Positions 23,996 to 35,619 of a DNA stretch of 64,000 nucleotides are shown here, one piece after another. Source of the stretch: Hydractinia symbiolongicarpus (taxonomy: Eukaryota > Cnidaria > Hydrozoa > Anthoathecata > Hydractiniidae); the NCBI RefSeq assembly GCF_029227915.1, contig NC_079881.1, forward strand, positions 1 to 64,000, written 5' to 3'. Under the pieces are notes generated by a model. The model was not told the DNA's origin. It saw only the letters and a program-made list of their open reading frames with translations, and did no database searches. Numbering within the stretch: position 1 is the stretch's first letter; each line of letters starts with the position of its first letter. The translations under genes and the position numbers were made by a program.

Positions 23996-25159
23996 TAAAA
24001 GAAGTTTAATTGCCGGCAAACGAAAACCCGCGACTTCCCGTAAATCCCGGACTCTGCCCGTATAGTCAAAAGTATACAAAGAAAGTACCCAGGGAGTAAA
24101 CTCATTTCCCGAACGATTTTTTAAATTATTTTTTCACCACTAAAACGCATGAGACTTGTAGTTTTCACAATTGTTTTCATTTTTGATGAGACGCTTCGTG
24201 AAAGTGGTTTAATCGCCGGCAAACGAAAACCCGCGATTTCCCGTAAATCCCGGACTCGGCCCGTATTGTCAAAAGTATACGAAGAAGGAACCCAGGGATT
24301 AAACTCACTTCCCGAACGATTTTTTAAATTATTTTTTCACCACTAAAACGCATGAGACTTGTAGTTTTCAGAAATGTTTTCATTTTTGATGAAACGCCTA
24401 ATGAAAGTGGTTTAATCGCCGGCAAACGAAAACCCGCCATTTCCCGTAAATCCCGGACTCGGCCCGTATAGTCAAAAGTATACGAAGAAGGAACCCAGGG
24501 ATTAAACTCACTTCCCGAACGATTTTTTAAATTATTTTTTCACCACTAAAACGCATGAGACTTGTAGTTTTCAGAAATGTTTTCATTTTTGATGAGACGC
24601 CTAATGAAAGTGGTTTAATCGCCGGCAAACGAAAACCCGCGATTTCCCGTAAATCCCGGGCTTGGCCCGTATAGTCGAATGTATACAAAGAAAGTACCCT
24701 GTGAGTAAACTCATTTCCAAAACGATTTTTTAAATTATCTTTTCACCACTAAAACGCATGAGACTTGTAGTTTTCAAAAATGTTTTCATTTTTGATGGGA
24801 CGCTGAATAAAAGAAGTTTAATCGCCGGCAAACGAAAACCCGCCATTTCCCGTAAACCCCGGACTCGGCCCGTATAGTCAAAAGTATACAAAGAAAGTAC
24901 CCTGGGAGTAAACTCATTTCCCGAACGATTTTTTAAATTATTATTTCACCACTAAAACGCATGAGACTTGTAGTTTTCAAAAATGTTTTCATTTTTGTTG
25001 AGACGCTGAATAAAAGAAGTTTAATCGCCGGCAAACGAAAACCCGCGACTTCCCGTAAATCCCGGACTCGGCCCGTATAGTCAAAAGTATACAAAGAAAG
25101 TACCCAGGGAGTAAACTCATCTCCCGAACGATTTTTTAAATTATTTTTTCACCACTAAT

Positions 25160-25216
25160 ACGATTAAGCCTCTGTTCGACAGATTTGTCACTTTGTGACA
25201 AGTCTTTAACCAACTG
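25160..25216. other. Non-satellite spacer at second orientation switch
   Basis: Array II (-) stops after CACCACTAA and array III (+) starts at CAAAATGAAAACATTTC. Between them lie about 57 bp, starting TACGATTAAGCCTCTGTTCG and ending TAACCAACTG, that match no part of the monomer. It is the only unique DNA in the window outside the telomere. I do not recognise it. It is too short to code and could be junction filler, a relic of the ancestral subtelomere, or a transposon footprint. Confidence 0.85.
25181..25205. other. Stem-loop in the spacer
   Basis: TTGTCAC (25185-25191) and GTGACAA (25195-25201) are perfect reverse complements around a TTT loop. The flanking AGAT and GTCT extend the stem to 11 bp with one G-T wobble. 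The stem-loop sits almost in the middle of the unique spacer. No U-run follows, so nothing suggests a terminator. A role as an inverted-repeat remnant or a breakpoint-prone hairpin is inference. Confidence 0.75.
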
Positions 25217-26164
25217 CAAAATGAAAACATTTCTGAAAACTACAAGTCTCATGCGTTTTAGTGGTGAAAAAATAATTTAAAAAATCGTTCGGGAAATGAG
25301 TTTACTCCCTGGGTACCTTCTTTGTATACTTTTACTATACGGGCCGAATCATGGATTTACGGGAAATCGCGGGTTTTCGTTTACCGGCGATTAAATTTCT
25401 TTTATTCAGCGTCTCATGAAAAATGAAAACATTTTTGAAAACTACAAGTCTCATGGGCTTTAGTGGTGAAATAATAATTTAAAAAATCGTTCGGGAAATG
25501 AGTTTTCTCCCTGGGTACTTTCTTTTTATACTTTTAAATATACGGGCCGAGTCGGAGATTTACGGGAAGTCGCGGGTTTTCGTTTGCCGGCGATTAAACT
25601 TCTTTTATTCAGCGTCTCATCAAAACAGAAAACATTTTTAAAAAATACAAGTCTCATGGGTTTTTAGTGGTTAAATAATAATTTAAAAATCGTTCGGGAA
25701 ATGGGTTTACTCCCTGGGTACTTTCTTTGTATACATTCGACTATACGGGCCAAGCCCGGGATGTACGGGAATTCGCGGGTTTCGTTTGCCGGCGATTAAA
25801 CCACTTTCATTAAGCGTCTCATCAAAAATGAAAACATTTCTGAAAACTACAAGTCTCATGCGTTTTAGTGGTGAAAAAAAAATTTAAAAAATCGTTCGGG
25901 AAATGAGTTTACTTCCTGGGTACTTTCTTTGTGTACTTTTGACTATACGGGCCGAGTCCGGGATTTACGGGAAATCGCGGGTTTTCGTTTGCCGGCGATT
26001 AAACCACTTTCACTAAGCGTCTCATCAAAAATGAAAACATTTCTGAAAACTACAAGTCTCATGCGTTTTAGTGGTGAAAAAATAATTTAAAAAATCGTTC
26101 GGGAAATGAGTTTACTCCCTGGGTACTTTCTTTGTGTACTTTTGACTATACGGGCCGAGTCCGG

Positions 26165-26870
26165 GATTTACGGGAAATCGCGGGTTTTCGTTTGCCGGCG
26201 ATTAAACCACTTTCACTAAGCGTTTCATCAAAAATGAAAACATTTCTGAAAACTACAAGTCTCATGCGTTTTAGTGGTGAAAAAATAATTTAAAAAATCG
26301 TTCGGGAAATGTGCTTACTCCCTGGGTACTTTCTTTGTATACTTTCGACTATACGGGCCGAGTCCGGGGTTTACGGGAAAGCGCAGGTTTTCGTTTGTCG
26401 GCGATTAAACTTCTTTTATTCAGCGTCTCATCAAAAATGAAAACATTTTTGAAAACTGCAAGTCTCATGCGTTTTAGTGGTGAAAAGATAATTTAAAAAA
26501 TCGTTTTGGAAATGAGTTTACTCACAGGGTACTTTCTTTGTATACATTCGACTATACGGGCCAAGCCCGGGATGTACGGGAAATCGCGAGTTTTCGTTTG
26601 TCGGCGATTAAACCACTTTCATTAAGCGTCTCATCAAAAATGAAAACATTTCTGAAAACTACAAGTCTCATGCGTTTTAGTGATGAAATAATAATTTAAA
26701 AAATCGTTCGGGAAATGAGTTTACTCCCAGGGTACTTTCGTTGTATACTTTTGACTATACGGGCCGAGTCCGGGGTTTACGGGAAATGGCGGGTTTTCGT
26801 TTGCCGGCGATTAAACTTCTTTTATTCAGCGTCTCATCAAAAATGAAAACATTTTTGAAAACTACAAGTC
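26165..26870 (+). repeat. Segment mirrored in array II (19405-20110)
   Basis: Bases here pair with the reverse complement in array II with positions summing to 46275. Shared rare marks include CACTAAGCGTTTCATC, GTGCTTACTCCCTGGG, CGCAGGTTTTCGTTTGTCGGC, AACTGCAAG and CTTTCGTTGTATAC. Similarity to the mirror falls back to ordinary satellite level outside about 26165-26870. A block of roughly 700 bp therefore exists in opposite orientations on either side of the 25.2-kb spacer. Confidence 0.75.
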
Positions 26871-29463
26871 TCATGCGTTTTAGTGGTGAAAAGATAATTT
26901 TAAAAATCGTTTTGGAAATGAGTTTACTCACAGGGTACTTTCTTTGTATACATTCGACTATAAAGGCCAAGCCCGGGATTTACGGGAAATCGCGGGTTTT
27001 CTTTTGCCGGCGATTAAACCACTTTCATTAGGGGTCTCATCAAAAATGAAAACATTTCTGAAAACTACAAGTCTCATGCGTTTTAGTGGTGAAAAAATAA
27101 TTTAAAAAATCGTTCGCAAAATGCGTTTACTCCCTGGGTACCTTCTTTGTATACTTTTGACTATGCGGGCCGAATCAGGGATTTACGGGAAATCGCAGGT
27201 TTTCGTTTGACGGCGATTAAACTTCTTTTATTCAGCGTCTCATCAAATATGAAAACATTTTAGAAAACTACAAGTCTCATGGGCTTTAGTGGTGAAATAA
27301 TAATTTAAAAAATCGTTCGGGAAATGAGTTTACTCCCTGGGTACTTTCTTTGTATACTTTTGACTATACGGGCCGAGTCCGGGGTTTACGGGAAATGACG
27401 GGTTTTCGTTTGCCGGCGATTAAACACCTTTTATTCAGCGTCTCATCAAAAATGAAAACATTTTTGAAAACTACAAGTCTCATGCGTTTTAGTGGTGAAA
27501 AGATAATTTAAAAAATCGTTTTGGAAATGAGTTTACTCACAGGGTACTTTCTTTGTATACATTCGACTATACGGGCCAACCCGGGATTTACGGGAAATCG
27601 CAGGTTTTCGTTTGACGGCGATTAAACCACTTTCACTAAGCGTCTTATCAAAAATGAAAACATTTCTGAAAACTACAAGTCTCGTGCGTTTTAGTGGTGA
27701 AAAAATAATTTAAAAAATCGTTCGGGAAATGAGTTTACTCCCTGGGTACTTTCTTTGTATACTTTTGACTATACGGGCCGAATCCGGGATTTACGGGAAA
27801 TCGCGGGTTTTCGTTTACCGGCGATTAAACTTCTTTTATTCAGCGTCTCATCAAAAATGAAAACATTTTTGAAAACTACAAGTCTCATGGGCTTTAGTGG
27901 TGAAATAATAATTTAAAAAATCGTTCGGGAAATGAGTTTACTCCCTGGGTACTTTCTTTGTATACTTTTGAATATACGGGCCGAGTCGGAGATTTACGGG
28001 AAGTCGCGGGTTTTCGTTTGCCGGCGATTAAACTTCTTTTATTCAGCGTCTCATCAAAATAGAAAACATTTTTAAAAAATACAAGTCTCATGGGTTTTTA
28101 GTGGTTAAATAATAATTTAAAAAATCGTTCGGGAAATGAGTTTACTCCCTGGGTACTTTCTTTGTATACATTCGACTATACGGGCCAAGCCCGGGATGTA
28201 CGGGAAATCGCGGGTTTCGTTTGCCGGCGATTGAACCACTTTCATTAAGCGTCTCATCAAAAATGAAAACATTTCTGAAAACTACAAGTCTCATGCGTTT
28301 TAGTGGTGAAAAAATAATTTAAAAAATCGTTCGGGAAATGAGTTTACTCCCTGGGTACCTTCTTTGTATACTTTTGACTATACGGGCCGAATCCGATATT
28401 TACGGCAAATCGAGGGTTTTCGGTTGCCGGCGATTAAACTTCTTTTATTCAGCGTCTCATAAAAAATGAAAGCATTTTTGAAAACTACAAGTCTCATGGG
28501 CTTTAGTGGTGAAATAATAATTTAAAAAATCGTTCGGGAATTGAGTTTACTCCCTGGGTACTTTCTTTGTATACATTCGACTATACGGGCCAAGCCCGGG
28601 ATGTACGGGAAATCGCGGGTTTCGTTTGCCGGCGATTAAACAACTTTCATTAAGCGTCTCATCAAAAATGAAAACATTTCTGAAAACTACAAGTCTCATG
28701 CGTTTTAGTGGTAAAAAGATAATTTAAAAAATCTTTCGGGAAATGAGTTTACTCCCTGGGTACTTTCTTTGTGTACTTTTGACTATAGGGGCCGAGTCCG
28801 GGATTTACGGGAAATCGCGGGTTTTCGTTTGCCGGCGATTAAACCACTTTCACTAAGCGTCTCATCAAAAATGAAAACATTTCTGAAAACTACAAGTCTC
28901 ATGCGTTTTAGTGGTGAAAAAATATATTAAAAAATCGTTCGGGAAATGTGCTTACTCCCTGGGTACTTTCTTTGTATACTTTCGACTATACGGGCCGAGT
29001 CCGGGGTTTACGGGAAATCGCTGGTTTTCGTTTGTCGGCGATTAAACTTCTTTTATTCAGCGTCTCATCAAAAATGAAAACATTTTTGAAAACTGCAAGT
29101 CTCATGCGTTTTAGTGGTGAAAAGATAATTTAAAAAATCGTTTTGGAAATGAGTTTACTCACAGGGTACTTTCTTTGTATACATTCGAATATACGGGCCA
29201 AGCCCGGGATGTACGGGAAATCGCGAGTTTTCGTTTGTCGGCGATTAAACCACTTTCATTAAGCGTCTCATCAAAAATGAAAACATTTCTGAAAACTACA
29301 AGTCTCATGCGTTTTAGTGATGAAATAATAATTTAAAAAATCGTTCGGGAAATGAGTTTACTCCCAGGGTACTTTCGTTGTATACTTTTGACTATACGGG
29401 CCGAGTCCAGGGTTTACGGGAAATGGCGGGTTTTCGTTTGCCGGCGATTAAACCACTTTCACT

Positions 29464-30300
29464 AAGCGTCTCATCAAAAATGAAAACATTTCTGAAAACT
29501 ACAAGTCTCATGCGTTTTAGTGGTGAAAAAATAATTTAAAAAATCGTTCGGGAAATGTGCTTACTCCCTGGGTACTTTCTTTGTATACTTTCGACTATAC
29601 GGGCCGAGACCGGGGTTTACGGGAAATCGCAGGTTTTCGTTTGTCGGCGATTAAACTTCTTTTATTCAGCGTCTCATCAAAAATGAAAACATTTTTGAAA
29701 ACTGCAAGTCTCATGCGTTTTAGTGGTGAAAAGATAATTTAAAAAATCGTTTTGGAAATGAGTTAACTCACAGGGTACTTTCTTTGTATACATTCGACTA
29801 TACGGGCCAAGCCCGGGATGTACGGGAAATCGCGAGTTTTCGTTTGTCGGCGATTAAACCACTTTCATTAAGCGTCTCATCAAAAATGAAAACATTTCTG
29901 AAAACTACAAGTCTCATGCGTTTTAGTGATGAAATAATAATTTAAAAAATCGTTCGGGAAATGAGTTTACTCCCAGGGTACTTTCGTTGTATACTTTTGA
30001 CTATACGGGCCGAGTCCGGGGTTTACGGGAAATGGCGGGTTTTTGTTTGCCGGCGATTAAACTTCTTTTATTCAGCGTCTCATCAAAAATGAAAACATTT
30101 TTGAAAACTACAAGTCTCATGCGTTTCAGTGATGAAAAGATAATTTTAAAAATCGTTTTGGAAATGAGTTTACTCACAGGGTACTTTCTTTGTATACATT
30201 CGACTATAAAGGCCAAGCCCGTGATTTACGGGAAATCGCGGGTTTTATTTTGCCGGCGATTAAACCACTTTCATTAGGGGTCTCATCAAAAATGAAAACA
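29464..30300 (+). repeat. 7-monomer-spaced duplicate, copy 1
   Basis: About 837 bp recur at 30885-31721 at an offset of 1421 bp (7 monomers). Shared marks are TGTGCTTACTCC, GAGTTAACTCACAGGG, GATGAAATAATAATTT, GACTATAAAGGCC, CCCGTGATTT and AGGGGTCTC. A few substitutions separate the copies, such as GCGTCTCATC versus GCGTCTAATC. A related block occurs once more near 28948 (609 bp, three monomers, upstream of 29557). Confidence 0.8.
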
Positions 30301-30884
30301 TTTCTGAAAACTACAAGTCTCATGCGTTTTAGTGGTGAAAAAATAATTTAAAAAATCGTTCGCAAAATGCGTTTACTCCCTGGGTACCTTCTTTGTATAC
30401 TTTTGACTATGCGGGCCGAATCAGGGATTTACGGGAAATCGCAGGTTTTCGTTTGACGGCGATTAAACCACTTTCACTAAGCGTCTCATCAAAAATGAAA
30501 ACATTTCTGAAAACTACAAGTCTCATGCGTTTTAGTGGTGAAAAAATAATTTAAAAAATCGTTCGGGAAATGTGCTTACTCCCTGGGTACTTTCTTTGTA
30601 TACTTTCGACTATACGGGCCGAGACCGGGGTTTACGGGAAATCGCAGGTTTTCGTTTGTCGGCGATTAAACTTCTTTTATTCAGCGTCTAATCAAAAATG
30701 AAAACATTTTTGAAAACTGCAAGTCTCATGCGTTTTAGTGGTGAAAAGATAATTTAAAAAATCGTTTTGGAAATGAGTTAACTCACAGGGTACTTTCTTT
30801 GTATACATTCGACTATACGGGCCAAGCCCGGGATGTACGGGAAATCGCGAGTTTTCGTTTGTCGGCGATTAAACCACTTTCATT

Positions 30885-31721
30885 AAGCGTCTCATCAAAA
30901 ATGAAAACATTTCTGAAAACTACAAGTCTCATGCGTTTTAGTGGTGAAAAAATAATTTAAAAAATCGTTCGGGAAATGTGCTTACTCCCTGGGTACTTTC
31001 TTTGTATACTTTCGACTATACGGGCCGAGACCGGGGTTTACGGGAAATCGCAGGTTTTCGTTTGTCGGCGATTAAACTTCTTTTATTCAGCGTCTAATCA
31101 AAAATGAAAACATTTTTGAAAACTGCAAGTCTCATGCGTTTTAGTGGTGAAAAGATAATTTAAAAAATCGTTTTGGAAATGAGTTAACTCACAGGGTACT
31201 TTCTTTGTATACATTCGACTATACGGGCCAAGCCCGGGATGTACGGGAAATCGCGAGTTTTCGTTTGTCGGCGATTAAACCACTTTCATTAAGCGTCTCA
31301 TCAAAAATGAAAACATTTCTGAAAACTACAAGTCTCATGCGTTTTAGTGATGAAATAATAATTTAAAAAATCGTTCGGGAAATGAGTTTACTCCCAGGGT
31401 ACTTTCGTTGTATACTTTTGACTATACGGGCCGAGTCCGGGGTTTACGGGAAATGGCGGGTTTTCGTTTGCCGGCGATTAAACTTCTTTTATTCAGCGTC
31501 TCATCAAAAATGAAAACATTTTTGAAAACTACAAGTCTCATGCGTTTCAGTGATGAAAAGATAATTTTAAAAATCGTTTTGGAAATGAGTTTACTCACAG
31601 GGTACTTTCTTTGTATACATTCGACTATAAAGGCCAAGCCCGTGATTTACGGGAAATCGCGGGTTTTCTTTTGCCGGCGATTAAACCACTTTCATTAGGG
31701 GTCTCATCAAAAATGAAAACA
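30885..31721 (+). repeat. 7-monomer-spaced duplicate, copy 2
   Basis: This is the partner of 29464-30300. Just upstream, a two-monomer tandem repeat (offset 406 bp, TGTGCTTACT at 30571 and 30977) shows an additional smaller duplication in the same place. Confidence 0.8.
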
Positions 31722-32709
31722 TTTTAGAAAACTACAAGTCTCATGGGCTTTAGTGGTGAAATAATAATTTAAAAAATCGTTCGGGAAATGAGTTTACTCC
31801 CTGGGTACTTTCTTTGTATACTTTTGACTATACGGGCCGAGTCCGGGGTTTATGGGAAATGGCGGGTTTTCGTTTGCCGGCGATTAAACACCTTTTATTC
31901 AGCGTCTCATCAAAAATGAAAACATTTTTGAAAACTACAAGTCTCATGCGTTTTAGTGGTGAAAAGATAATTTAAAAAATCGTTTTGGAAATGAGTTTAC
32001 TCACAGGGTACTTTCTTTGTATACATTCGACTGTACGGGCCAACCCGGGATTTACGGGAAATCGCGGAATTTCGTTTGCCGGCGATTAAACCACTTTCAC
32101 TAAGCGTCTTATCAAAAATGAAAACATTTCTGAAAACTACAAGTCTCGTGCGTTTTAGTGGTGAAAAAATAATTTAAAAAATCGTTCGGGAAATGAGTTT
32201 ACTCCCTGGGTACTTTCTTTGTATACTTTTGACTATACGGGCCGAGTCGGAGATTTACGGGAAGTCGCGGGTTTTTGTTTGCGGCGATTAAACTTCTTTT
32301 ATTCAGCGTCTCATCAAAAATGAAAACATTTTTAAAAACTACAAGTCTCATGGGCTTTAGTGGTTAAATAATAATTTAAAAAATCGTTCGGAAATGAGTT
32401 TACTTCCTGGGTACTTTCTTTGTATACATTCGACTATACGGGCCAGGCCCGGGATGTACGGGAAATCGCGGGTTTTGTTTGCCGGCGATTAAACCACTTT
32501 CATTAATCGTCTCATCAAAAAAGAAAACATTTTTGAAAAATACAAGTCGCATGCGTTTTAGTGGTGAAATAATAAATTAAAAAATCGTTCGGGAAGTGAG
32601 TTTACTCCCAGGGTACTTTCTTTGTATACTTTTGACTATACGGGCCGAGTCCGGGGTTTACGGGAAATGGCGGGTTTTCGTTTGCCGGCGATTAAACTTC
32701 TTTTATTCA

Positions 32710-32912
32710 GCGTCTCATCAAAAATGAAAACATTTTTGAAAACTACAAGTCTCATGCGTTTTAGTGGTGAAAAGATAATTTAAAAAATCGTTTTGGAAAT
32801 GAGTTTACTCACAGGGTACTTTCTTTGTATACATTCGACTATACGGGCCAAGCCCGGGATTTACGGGAAATCGCGGGTTTTCGTTTGCCGGCGATTAAAC
32901 CACTTTCATTAG
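32710..32912 (+). repeat. Representative 203-bp satellite monomer
   Basis: This clean monomer starts GCGTCTCATC and ends just before the next GCGTC. By hand count it is about 38% GC with 36 C, 41 G and 12 CpG, an observed/expected CpG ratio near 1.65. Landmarks in order are an A/T dyad at monomer 9-30, CTACAAGTCTCATGCG, TTTAGTGGTGAAAA, an A/T-rich block AATTTAAAAAATCG, GTATAC, the CG-rich stretch ACGGGCC...CCCGGG...ATCGCGGG, and GCCGGC near the end. The monomer has no promoter or RNA polymerase III box that I can support. Confidence 0.9.
32718..32739. other. Monomer dyad: 9-bp stem, AAAA loop
   Basis: In this monomer TCAAAAATG and CATTTTTGA form a perfect 9-bp inverted repeat around AAAA. 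The same dyad occurs in most monomers of the CATTTTTG flavour in both orientations. It is broken in the CATTTCTG and CATTTCTA flavours. Phased A-tracts around it could also bend the DNA. Any binding function is inferred. Confidence 0.8.
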
Positions 32913-33580
32913 GCGTCATATCAAAAATGAAAACATTTCTGAAAACTACAAGTCTCATGCGTTTTAGTGGTGAAAAAATAATTTAAAAAATCGTTCGGGA
33001 AATGAGTTTAATCGCTGGGTACCTTCTTCGTATACTTTTGACTATACGGGCCGAATCCGGGATTTACGGGAAATCGCGGGTTTTCGTTTGCCGGCGATTA
33101 AACTTCATTTATTCAGCGTCTCATCAAAAATGAAAACATTTTTGAAAACTACAAGTCTCATGGGCTTTAGTGGTGAAATAATAATTTAAAAAATCGTTTG
33201 GAAAATGAGTTTACTCCCTGGGTACTTTCTTTGTATACTTTTGACTATACGGTCCGAGTCCGGGGTTTACGGGAAATGGCGGGTTTTCGTTTGCCGGCGA
33301 TTAAACTCCTTTTATTCAGCGTCTCTTCAAAAATGAAAACATTTTTCAAAGCTACAAGTCTCATGCGCTTTAGTGGTGAAAAGATAATTCAAAAAATCGT
33401 TTTGGAAATGAGTTTACTCACAGGGTACTTTCTTTGTATGCATTCGACTATACGGGCCAAGCCCCGGATTTACGGGAAATCGCGGAATTTCGTTTGCCGG
33501 CGATTAAACCACTTTCACTAAGCGTCTCATCAAAATTGAAAATATTTCTGAAAACTACATGTCTCATGCGTTTTAGTGGT

Positions 33581-33594
33581 AAAAAAAAAAAAAA
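33581..33594 (+). repeat. Expanded A-run, A14
   Basis: The monomer normally reads GGTGAAAAAATAATTTAAAA. Here the segment is GGT followed by 14 A and then TTTAAA. It is a local homopolymer expansion with loss of the TAA interruption. Homopolymer sequencing error is possible. Confidence 0.7.
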
Positions 33595-35619
33595 TTTAAA
33601 AAATCTTTCGGGAAATGAGTTTAATACCTGGGTACTTTCTTTGTATACTTTTGACTATACGGGCCGAATCCGGCATTTACGGGAAATCGCGGGTTTTCGT
33701 TTGCCGGCGATTAAACTTCATTTATTCAGCGTCTCATCAAAAATGAAAACATTTTTGAAAACTACAAGTCTCATGGGCTTTAGTGGTGAAATAATAATTT
33801 AAAAAATCGTTCGGGAAATGAGTTTACTCCCTGGGTACTTTCTTTGTATACTTTTGACTATACGGGCGAGTCCGGGGTTTACGGGAAATCGCGGGTTTTC
33901 GTTTGCCGGCGATTAAACTCCTTTTATTCAGCGTCTCATCAAAAATGAAAACATTTTTGAAAACTACAAGTCTCATGCGCTTTAGTGGTGAAAAGATAAT
34001 TTAAAAAATCGTTTTGGAAATGAGTTTACTCACAGGGTACTTTCTTTGTATACATTCGACTATACGGGCCAAACCCGGGATTTACGGGAAATCGCGGAAT
34101 TTCGTTTGCCGGCGAATAAACCACTTTCACTAAGCGTCTCATCAAAAATGAAAACATTTCTGAAAATTACAAGTCTCATGCGTTTTAGTGGTGAAAAAAT
34201 AGTTTAAAAAATCGTTCGGGAAATGGGTTTACTCCCTGGGTACTTTCTTTGTATACTTTTGACTATACGGGCCGAGTTGGAGATTTACGGGAAGTCGCGG
34301 GTTTTCGTTTGCCGGCGATTAAACTTCTTTTATTCAGCGTCTCATCAAAAATGAAAACATTTTTAAAAACTACAAGTCTCATGGGCTTTAGTGGTTAAAT
34401 AATAATTTAAAAAATCGTTCGGGAAATTAGTTTACTCCCTGGGTACTTTCTTTGTATACATTCGACTATACGGGCCAAGCACGGGATGTACGGGAAATCG
34501 CGTGTTTCGTTTGTCGGCGAATAAACCACTTTCATTAAGCGTCTCATCAAAAATGAAAACATTTCTGAAAACTACAAGTCTCATGCGTTTTAGTGAAGAA
34601 AAAATAATTTAAAAAATCGTTCGGGAAATGCGTTTACTCCCTGGGTACTTTCTTTGTATACTTTTGACTAAACAGGCCGAGTCCGGGATTTACGGGAAGT
34701 CGCGGGTTTTCGTTTGCCGGCGATTAAACTTTTTTTATTCAGCGTCTCATCAAAAATGAAAATATTTTTGAAAACTACAAGTCTCATGCGTTTTAGTGGT
34801 GAAAAGATAATTTAAAAAATCGTTTTGGAAATGAGTTTACTCACAGGGTACTTTCTTTGTATACATTCGACTATACGGCCAAACCCGTGATTTACGGGAA
34901 ATCGCGGGTTTTCGTTTGCCAGCGATTAAACCACTTTCATTAAGCGTCTCATCAAAAATGAAAACATTTCTGAAAACTACAAGTCTCATGCGTTTTAGTG
35001 GTGAAAAAATAATTTCAAAAATCGTACGGGAAATGAATTTACTCCCTGGCTACCTTCTTTGTATACTTTTGACTATACGGGCCGAGTCCGGCATTTACGG
35101 GAAATCGCGGGTTTTCGTTTGCCGGCGATTAAACTTCTTTTATTCAGCGTGTCATCAAAAGTGAAAACATTTTTAAAAACGGCAAGTCTCATGGGCTTTA
35201 GTGGTTAAATAATAATTTAAAAAATCGTTCGGGAAATGAGTTTACTCCTATGGTACTTTCTTTGTATACTTTTGACTATACGGGTCGAGTCCAGGATATA
35301 CGGGAAATCGCAGGTTTTCGTTTGCCGGCGATTAAACTTCTTTTATTCAGCGTCTCATCAAAAATGAAAACATTTTTGTAAACTACAAGTCTCATGCGTT
35401 TTAGTGGTGAAAAAATAATTTAAAAAATCGCTCGGGAGAAGAGTTTACTCCCTGGGTACTTTCTTTGTATACTTTTGACTATACGGGTCGAGTCCGGGGT
35501 TTACGGGAAATGGTGGGTTTTCGTTTGCCGGCGATTAAACTTCTTTTATTCAGCGTCTCATCAAAAATGAAAACATTTTTGAAAACTACAAGTCTCATGC
35601 GTTTTAGTGGTGAAAAGAT

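Larger units (their letters stand above)
11120..25159 (-). repeat. Subtelomeric satellite array II (203-bp monomer, - orientation)
   Basis: About 69 tandem monomers lie in - orientation, with the phase ending GATGAGACGC. The first 4.07 kb belong to the terminal palindrome. Beyond it the array is more mixed: the CAATTG marker of the 12-monomer unit returns at 21734 and 24168 (spacing 2434 bp). Local duplications, one inverted insertion and monomers with AAAATCCCCGACTCGGCTG variants are also present. It ends in CACCACTAA at the 57-bp spacer. Apart from the features listed separately I saw only satellite. Confidence 0.97.

Noticed and set aside
25181-25205. Rho-independent terminator or small RNA gene
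   Set aside because: The stem is AT-rich with no following U-run and there is no adjacent transcription unit. The context is a eukaryotic subtelomere.
11120-25216. Simple inversion of array II between arrays I and III
   Set aside because: Flipping 11120-25159 back does not restore monomer phase at the left join (phase about 128 against 52). It would also not explain the palindrome arms or the 57-bp spacer.
33581-33594. Poly(A) tail of a retroposed element
   Set aside because: The A14 run lies in the normal A-rich part of a monomer. Satellite continues uninterrupted on both sides and there is no element or target duplication.
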